A DNA stretch of 64,000 nucleotides from Gammaproteobacteria bacterium. GTDB lineage: Bacteria; Pseudomonadota; Gammaproteobacteria; Eutrophobiales; Eutrophobiaceae. Every line of letters starts with the position of its first letter. Within the stretch, counting starts at the first letter, position 1. This document shows positions 57,418-64,000 of the stretch, one piece after another. Position numbers and translations under genes: made by a program. The notes under the pieces were generated by a model. The model saw only the letters and a program-made list of their open reading frames with translations. It made no database searches and was not told the origin of the DNA. The stretch lies in the NCBI GenBank assembly GCA_026710545.1, contig JAPOQU010000015.1, positions 28,696 to 92,695 of the forward strand. The letters are read 5' to 3'.

Positions 57418-59106
57418 TTAGTCAACGCGAATGCCAAACTTTTTTACGCGCAGTTTATTGAGTGTAGATTCATTTCCGATTTTTTTGAGCGCTGAAATTG
57501 CTTTCTTGGATATTTCTGTATCTTGCTCGGAAGCACCACCTAAGTTACCAAATCGCAGACATGTGTTTATGTATTCCGAAAGGTGGCTTCCCTCAGTGGA
57601 CTTGAAGAAATTGTAGTAGTCCTCTACCGTTGCAGTTGAAAGAATTTGTACATCTTCTTTTGACCAACCATTCTTGTCTGCTATCTTACTTACCACCTCA
57701 TTTAAACTCCTTGTCTTAATATCGGATATCGCTTCAAATGTTTCCTTGAATCGATTAATAATAGCCTCATCAGTAATATCTCCCGAGAATGGATATTTTT
57801 GCAAATCGAACAACCCGGTTTCACTTTTTCGCTGCTCAATGTAATACTCTATGGCCTCATCCGCTAGGTCATTTCTTTTTAGTTCACGGAGCAGGCCAAC
57901 CGTTCCTTGCAAGTTAAGTGGCGATACATGCTGTGCCCATTTCTTAAGTGCTTCAAAGATTTGTTCGACAACCTCCTCTTCGTTATTCCTGAAATTGTTA
58001 TGATAAATATTCCACGCTTCGCTAAACGAGTTCTGGCCCTTCGTTGCGATAATTTCATCATTCTTTTTCTCGGCCGCCACGTAGAATTCATCTTCGATGA
58101 CGTAACCTTTATTTATCAAATGAGCGATTGCCAAATCTAATTCATCGGTTTGAGTATAACCATAATCTTGCAAAGCAGCGTTCCATTGTTTCTGAGTCTC
58201 CGTATATTTGTCATTGTCCGTTAGGCCCATCATCCATAAAGTTATATTTGTTACATAGTCATAGCTAGGAGATACATCGTCAGGGCTATAAAAACACCAC
58301 GTAAAAAGACAGAGTGTATGCAGGGATTGATCCATTATTTCAGGTTCGAATCTTTGGACATAAGGTAATAACCGTCCAGCTAATCCCTCAATTTTTGTGA
58401 GTGTTCTTATATTGTCAATTCCGAGTTTGTTACAGTTCTGTATCAGGTCCTTATGAAAATCACGGCTTCCCGAAAAAGCAATAGAAGCAGACTCACTGGG
58501 ACTAGGCTTGTACTCGAATTCAATATCAATCGCTTTTTCTCGGTACTTATCGAATTCATCCCGGTCCTCTCCATCAAGTACACCCTCGTTGTGAATCAGA
58601 ACCACTTTACATTCCTTTTCCTCTTTCAAATATGATACGAGTCCTAACACATCAGTCATTGAGAGATTTTTGCCCTTTCTTTCAAGGTCGTCTATGCATA
58701 TCAGGCTTTTTCTGATAGAGAGAAACGCAACTGATTCCAGGGAATCGGAAAAATTAGTGACATAAGGAAGCTGAAAAAAGCTACGAAAGGACTTACGCCC
58801 CATAGATTCAGATAACTGAAGGACATTCGCTCCGAATGATTTAATCGTTACTTCTTCACCAATCATTTTTGTCGAAATTGCTTGCTGAAATATCTGAAAT
58901 TTAAGGTCTTGAAGTGAATCAATTCCGAACAAGGATACGTAGGAATATCTATTGTTCTTTAATTTATTTTTCGAGTGTGCCAGTACGATATATTCCTTCC
59001 AGGCATGCGTTTTTCCTACGCCCCAAGCTCCCCTGATGGACATTGTTCCAGGGGAAGGAGAACTTAGAAAATCAAATACTTGCTGTTTTATCGTTCGTAT
59101 TGACAA
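57418..59106 (-). CDS. KAP-like P-loop NTPase
   Basis: GTMSIRGAWGVGKTHAWKEYI (Walker A), SLICIDDLERKG (Walker B, KAP-like). Confidence 0.75.
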   Translation of the reverse strand: MSIRTIKQQVFDFLSSPSPGTMSIRGAWGVGKTHAWKEYIVLAHSKNKLKNNRYSYVSLFGIDSLQDLKFQIFQQAISTKMIGEEVTIKSFGANVLQLSESMGRKSFRSFFQLPYVTNFSDSLESVAFLSIRKSLICIDDLERKGKNLSMTDVLGLVSYLKEEKECKVVLIHNEGVLDGEDRDEFDKYREKAIDIEFEYKPSPSESASIAFSGSRDFHKDLIQNCNKLGIDNIRTLTKIEGLAGRLLPYVQRFEPEIMDQSLHTLCLFTWCFYSPDDVSPSYDYVTNITLWMMGLTDNDKYTETQKQWNAALQDYGYTQTDELDLAIAHLINKGYVIEDEFYVAAEKKNDEIIATKGQNSFSEAWNIYHNNFRNNEEEVVEQIFEALKKWAQHVSPLNLQGTVGLLRELKRNDLADEAIEYYIEQRKSETGLFDLQKYPFSGDITDEAIINRFKETFEAISDIKTRSLNEVVSKIADKNGWSKEDVQILSTATVEDYYNFFKSTEGSHLSEYINTCLRFGNLGGASEQDTEISKKAISALKKIGNESTLNKLRVKKFGIRVD

Positions 59107-59498
59107 TGACTGTCTCCTGTTAGAAGTCTGAACCGCCCCGGGAATCCCGGAACCCCGTTAGTTGTATATGGACTCCTCCATTCATGCAACAATACATGTA
59201 TTAGAATAAAGACCTGTATGCGGCACCCATACGTAGCGGAGTCTGGCACGAAGACTGCTTAACCAGTACACCGCTGGGCGCTGATTATGAAATCAAATTG
59301 CTGAGTTCAGCACTCTGGCCGCCTGCGTTTCACACAGCGGGACGCAAGCTGGGGACTATTGTGCTGTGGCACAACTACCCGGATGAAAATCAAAGAACCG
59401 TCATTTCAAGCGGCTGCAACGGGCGTTCGACAAAAAGTGCCCGAAACTCAAACGTTGCAGCGTCTCTCGGTCGGAACCGCAGGTTACTAGCAAAACAT

Positions 59499-61304
59499 CT
59501 ACTGCTTTAGTTCTTGAAACAGAGCAGCAAACCTTTTTTTCGTATCTGTAGAAATTGCTGATACCACTTGTTGTTTCACTTTCTCGGTTCTAACCAGAGT
59601 AATCAGCTTCCTCATGAGTGCGAGGTACTGCTTCTTGTCGACTGTTTTGACCTTTTCCTCGAATGCAAGCTCGTAAAGTTTAACCAATTCAGTTTTATCA
59701 AACACACGTTCGATCTCTGGACGCTGGGCGGCATGCATTACAAATTGACTGGCAGGCAACGAAAACTCTTGCATGTAACGTTTCTTCGCTTTTTTGCCCG
59801 CCGAATCCGAGTCTAGTAGTATTTTGAAGCTAGCTGACCAGCCCAAGCTTAAAGAAATCAGCGTGGACAGGTTGGATGCGCTGCCTCCCGGGTATATCAC
59901 ATGCGTATTCTCTTCCCCCAGCACTGCCTGCATAACCCCTAGCGTGGCGGAGTCTGAAGGCCCTTCCGTAATGATGGCCCGGTCCCACGGAATATCCAAA
60001 TTGTTGGGTACAATCTGCAAGCAATCATGGAGAGGCTGATAATACGAGACGTTAGGGGCCTTCCCTTTGATATATTCGCCCCATTTGACGCACGAAATGC
60101 AACCATCTTTTCGACTTACAACGTGCGTGTTTTTCACATTGCTTTCTGATATCAGGTACCGACTGTGTGTGGTGTATATTACTGTGGTGTCTTCAACCAG
60201 TTTTTCGAAGTCGGCCACCATGTTGCTTTGCGCCGTTGAGTGCAGATTTGAAGCCGGCTCATCAATCAGGTAAATGGGTTTTCCGGAGCCTTCGCGCAGT
60301 TTTTTTCTCCGAAATTCCGTTTTCATCAAAAACGCGAGATACCAAACCGCCCCCTTGCTGCGTTCATGTACCGAATACGTAGTGCCGTCCTTCTCGCTGA
60401 TCTTGATCTCAAAATATTTCTTGTTTTCCTGGAACACGATTTCGGTATGGTCGATCTCTTTGACTCCCGACAGATCGCGCCATTTCTCGGTGAAGGTCTC
60501 CTGCAGCGTGTTATTTACTTGCTTCAAAACAGTGCGCGCATCATCGGCTCGGCGATTATTATTTGAGTAATAGCCCAGATATTTCTTGACGCTATAATTT
60601 GAATTAGTGTTGAAAAATATTCCATCAATGATTTCGTACCATGCCGGATTAAAACCGTCACTTCTCCGGTTGGTGAAAATTTTCTCCGGAATGGCGTCTT
60701 GAAAATCTTCGAAATACAAGATGTAGGGACTGCGCCGCACTATTTCCTGCGCCATTACTGATTCTAGTTTCTGGTCCTCAATGGGGAGATGATCTTCAAA
60801 TTTGTAATAGCTTGCGCCGGCGTTTCCGACGTTAAAAGGAATAACTCTTGTAATGCGAACAGAACATCGTTCGTTTGCACGGGCAATGAAGGCATCAACC
60901 GTGGATCGAATCTGTCGATTGTACCTCGCCGACCTCAATGCCTTTTGAAAAAACTTAAAGTCGAGAGGTTCGGAGAAACTTATCTCAGCCGTGATGGTCG
61001 TAGGGCTGCTGCAGTCGATATCCTGCTTGTTCCTGATGGACGTAAAAAAGGCCTTCAACTGATCTTGAGCAGGATCGTTGTTGAAGTCAAAACATTCTAT
61101 GGCCTTTAATATGCTGGTCTTGCCGGATTCGTTCAAGCCCAGCAATAGCACCAAATCGTTTTTCGAGAAATTCAGGGAGACGTGACTTAATCCCCTGAAG
61201 CCCTTTATTTCAATGCTGTTGTAGGAGAAATAGTTTTCGGTTTCTTTCTCTCCGGAAAATATCGGCGCCCAGAAACGATACCATTCTTTAAACAAGTCCG
61301 ACAT
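59499..61304 (-). CDS. OLD-family ATP-dependent endonuclease (AAA + TOPRIM)
   Basis: IKGFRGLSHVSLNFSKNDLVLLLGLNESGKTSILKAI; YLIDEPASNLH; TTHSRYLI; TOPRIM IITEGPSDSATLG...ILLDSDSAGKKAKKRY. Confidence 0.9.
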   Translation of the reverse strand: MSDLFKEWYRFWAPIFSGEKETENYFSYNSIEIKGFRGLSHVSLNFSKNDLVLLLGLNESGKTSILKAIECFDFNNDPAQDQLKAFFTSIRNKQDIDCSSPTTITAEISFSEPLDFKFFQKALRSARYNRQIRSTVDAFIARANERCSVRITRVIPFNVGNAGASYYKFEDHLPIEDQKLESVMAQEIVRRSPYILYFEDFQDAIPEKIFTNRRSDGFNPAWYEIIDGIFFNTNSNYSVKKYLGYYSNNNRRADDARTVLKQVNNTLQETFTEKWRDLSGVKEIDHTEIVFQENKKYFEIKISEKDGTTYSVHERSKGAVWYLAFLMKTEFRRKKLREGSGKPIYLIDEPASNLHSTAQSNMVADFEKLVEDTTVIYTTHSRYLISESNVKNTHVVSRKDGCISCVKWGEYIKGKAPNVSYYQPLHDCLQIVPNNLDIPWDRAIITEGPSDSATLGVMQAVLGEENTHVIYPGGSASNLSTLISLSLGWSASFKILLDSDSAGKKAKKRYMQEFSLPASQFVMHAAQRPEIERVFDKTELVKLYELAFEEKVKTVDKKQYLALMRKLITLVRTEKVKQQVVSAISTDTKKRFAALFQELKQ

Positions 61305-62025
61305 TATTTGCCCTGGAGTTTACTCAAAAAGTGCGCAGCTTATCATCAAAGCAGAAGATAATCCATCTTGGGTTTTCGGAAACTCTTGCAGTTGACCTTT
61401 CACGAATCTGCACTTCCGGCTGGGTGGCGGACCGGCACGGGAAGAACCACTTAAGTTTCCGGTCTCAGGCAGCCGTTATGTTGCCCCCCCAGTTTTGGGC
61501 CGGCAAACGGCGTGCGGAGGCCTGTGTCAACGCTTGACAACGGCGTCGTCCCTGCGCAACCACCCTTGTCGCCATGGCGGGGGCATGTCAGGCCCGGCGG
61601 CGGGCGTTTGAAGCTTGTGCCGCGTCCGGGATGTTGTCGGGGGACCTGTGGGCGGGCCGGCCCTTAGCCGGGCCGGTACAGGGCAGGCCGTAATGCTCGC
61701 ACAGGGCGTTGCGACATATGACCTAGTTAAAGGAACGGTTGAACTCGGGGAGGTAAACGGCACTGTCAACCACGTCTTCATAAATTAGGCGTTGATAGTT
61801 AGGGAGGGTCAAATTGAGATATAAACTCACAGACGATGATGAACTTATATCAGGATATGATAAGCCGTTTCTGTAATGAGCGCAGACGGTCTGATCTATC
61901 TACCCAAAATCATCAAGTGTCCCGTTTGGGGCAGAGACTCAAGGTTAGTATCTTTGACCGGACGCGCTTGTGAAATTAACCCTCGCCATTCATCACTAGG
62001 TTCAAGGCGCTGAACTACTTGCATG

Positions 62026-62916
62026 CTATCGCCAGTTAGCCCAGCCGAGTTCACAGAGAATAACGCCCAAACACTGTGCGGCAAGCTCTGCATCCTGTTG
62101 ACAGATATCACGCAAAGAACGCTTAGTCTTTTCAACAGGCTTCGCCCTGGCATGTAGCCGTGCAATAATTTTTGCGGCCGCAACTGCAATCACCTTTTGG
62201 CTATCTTTACGCTCTAAATCTTTTATCAATGCGCTCAAATCTTTCGCATTTTCTCCCTCTAAATCAAAGTATGCCAGTAGTACCTGGCTTACAGAATCAC
62301 GGGCTCGATCAATTACAGATGCTGGTGCAGCACGATGCACTTCATCCACAAAGATATGGAGGGACTCCATTACAGCCTTTCGACTACTTTCGGGCATCTT
62401 ACTGCTTTCTACTTCAGGAAGAATGCCTAAGCTGGAACACGACTTTAATGTAACGAGATCTTCGCCTGTACTGATACTTTCGATATCAATGATATTCCAT
62501 ATGGTGAAGCGATCCTCGAAGCCGAGAAGAACCAGAGGTTGTTTCTGACACTTGGAAAACTGATGCCAGATAGTGTGCCTATAAAAGGTATCCAGTGATT
62601 TCTTGATTATTCCCTGATCTGCACGAAAAGCCTCATTTGGAACGGCCGGATGCACTTGCACATGCCATTCTGACGGTTGGCGCTCACCCGCCTGATAAAA
62701 TCTGCCGCGCCGGACTCGGGTAACTGGATCGAAGGAGTCCTCTCTGAATACCATGCCATCTGCATCAAGGTTCCTTCGGTCTTCTGAGTGTAACCTTCCT
62801 TCCAACTCGGTTACAATTTCAGCAGGTGTTACCACCGGAGACGGCCATACAGCATGCCCCCAGGATGCCTTCCCCTCATAAAACAGATTGCAATCTTTGT
62901 CGATGCCAAGGTTCAT
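62026..62916 (-). CDS. Hypothetical protein (296 aa) in the defence island
   Basis: Long uninterrupted ORF; helical C-terminal half; no recognised family. Confidence 0.65.
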   Translation of the reverse strand: MNLGIDKDCNLFYEGKASWGHAVWPSPVVTPAEIVTELEGRLHSEDRRNLDADGMVFREDSFDPVTRVRRGRFYQAGERQPSEWHVQVHPAVPNEAFRADQGIIKKSLDTFYRHTIWHQFSKCQKQPLVLLGFEDRFTIWNIIDIESISTGEDLVTLKSCSSLGILPEVESSKMPESSRKAVMESLHIFVDEVHRAAPASVIDRARDSVSQVLLAYFDLEGENAKDLSALIKDLERKDSQKVIAVAAAKIIARLHARAKPVEKTKRSLRDICQQDAELAAQCLGVILCELGWANWR

Positions 62917-63270
62917 ATTTAAAACTTTCTGGAAGATTCGCTCACGGGCATCTTTTGCTCGGCAACTGAATTGATGGGCATGGCGTTAAAGCACAGGTCT
63001 TCGCCTTTTCATCTCCGGCACGGTCCTCGTCAATGTCTCCTTTTTTTATTGTACTGTATCATGTGGTGGCTGGTTCATCGCTATCCAAGGCTTCTAAATT
63101 CGCTACGATTCTTTTCGGAAGATGTACATCAATTCCGGATTTTATGCTCAAAATTCACTAGTGTCCGGAATATCCGATAAAGATTAAATGTAACTACTCA
63201 CCCCCTCCCCACTAATTCTACCTGAATTTACAGGCAGGGAGTGCTCTTGACATTATAGTTTTCTGGCGCT

Positions 63271-63948
63271 ATGGTAGGCGCCATGGGGAATGCGTATTTC
63301 GGTTCGAAAGCGACGACGGGGCTGTGCCAACCGTTGATTGCCATGATGCCGCCGCACAGTGTGTACATTGAGACGCACCTGGGCGGCGGGGCGATTATGC
63401 GGCGCAAGCCGGCGGCGCTGCGCAACATCGGGATTGACATTGATGGTCGGGCGCTGTCGGCGTTCGAGTGTGCGTATCCGGTGGAACTGGTACAGGGGTG
63501 TTGCCACCGGTTTTTAGCGGACTTCCCGTTCGACGGCACGGAGTTGGTGTACAGCGACCCGCCGTACCTGCGCAGCACGCGCAAGTCGGGGCGGCGTTAC
63601 CGGCACGATTACGAAGAGGGCGACCACGAGGCCTTGCTGGCGCTGCTCACGGGGTTGCCGTGTGCGGTGATGGTGTCGGGCTATCCCTCGGCGTTGTATG
63701 ACGAGCGGTTGTGTGGCTGGCGGTGCGTGTCGCTGCAGGTGATGAACCAGGCCGGGGTGGTCACGGAGAAGGTATGGTTCAACTTTGCACCGAGCCGGGT
63801 GCACTGGGCTGATTATGCGGGGCGCAATTTCACGCACCGCCAGCAGGTCAAGCGCAAGGCGGCGAATTGGGGCCGGCGGTATCGGGACCTGCCGCCGGCG
63901 GAGCGCCTGGCGGTGCTGGCGGCGATGCTGGCGGTGGAGGCGGAGTGA
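63271..63948 (+). CDS. D12-class DNA adenine N6-methyltransferase
   Basis: YFGSKATTGLCQPLIAMMPPHSVYIETHLGGGAIMRRKP; VYSDPPYLRSTRKSGRRYRHDY (DPPY). Confidence 0.88.
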   Translation: MVGAMGNAYFGSKATTGLCQPLIAMMPPHSVYIETHLGGGAIMRRKPAALRNIGIDIDGRALSAFECAYPVELVQGCCHRFLADFPFDGTELVYSDPPYLRSTRKSGRRYRHDYEEGDHEALLALLTGLPCAVMVSGYPSALYDERLCGWRCVSLQVMNQAGVVTEKVWFNFAPSRVHWADYAGRNFTHRQQVKRKAANWGRRYRDLPPAERLAVLAAMLAVEAE

Positions 63949-63953
63949 GGGCA

Positions 63954-64000
63954 TGGCGAGCGTGAACAAGACCTCGCTGCGCACGGAGTTCGAGGCCATC
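63954..64000 (+). CDS. Partial CDS at right edge (MASVNKTSLRTEFEAI...), function not assignable
   Basis: ATG shortly after the methyltransferase stop, open to the window end. Confidence 0.45.

Noticed and set aside
59220-59290. Possible tRNA-like or att-like segment between the KAP and OLD genes
   Set aside because: Could not fold a cloverleaf or find a TTCRANY-type T-loop; no duplicate end elsewhere in the window.
61527-61781. 84-aa minus-strand ORF in a GC-rich patch
   Set aside because: No recognisable family; composition differs from neighbours and may be IS debris, but no supporting motif.

Overview
This 64 kb window looks like bacterial (proteobacterial-type) chromosome with two parts. 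The left part (about 1-29 kb) is GC-rich and mostly metabolic: squalene-hopene cyclase, ornithine-cyclodeaminase-like protein, PLP dehydratase, FAD oxidoreductase, RhlE helicase, DUF5916-type outer-membrane protein, LLM flavin oxidoreductase, FAH-family protein, M20 peptidase, fused CofG/CofH (FbiC-like), Fic protein, Rieske dioxygenase alpha/beta and an SQR-like flavoprotein. It is interrupted by a small restriction-modification module. The right part is accessory. From 29.8 to 38 kb there is a mosaic of shuffled, duplicated and decaying toxin-antitoxin (TA) fragments. From 38 to 63 kb there is a dense defence island with IS debris: an ATPase pair whose second member carries an approximately 18-19-repeat TPR tail, several HNH nucleases, an orphan RES protein, a type II RM pair, a three-gene PD-(D/E)xK-like nuclease operon with two small paralogous partners, a DUF262/HNH (GmrSD-like) protein, an ApeA-like HEPN protein, a KAP-like NTPase and an OLD/TOPRIM ATPase. 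The best candidates for undescribed systems are the ATPase/TPR pair (38.5-44.2 kb) and the nuclease plus twin-small-protein operon (51.0-53.1 kb). A second theme is toxin-specific decay: several TA loci keep the antitoxin while the toxin is deleted or truncated. No tRNA, rRNA or CRISPR array was recognised. All family calls come from reading the sequence and motif recognition; no database search was run.
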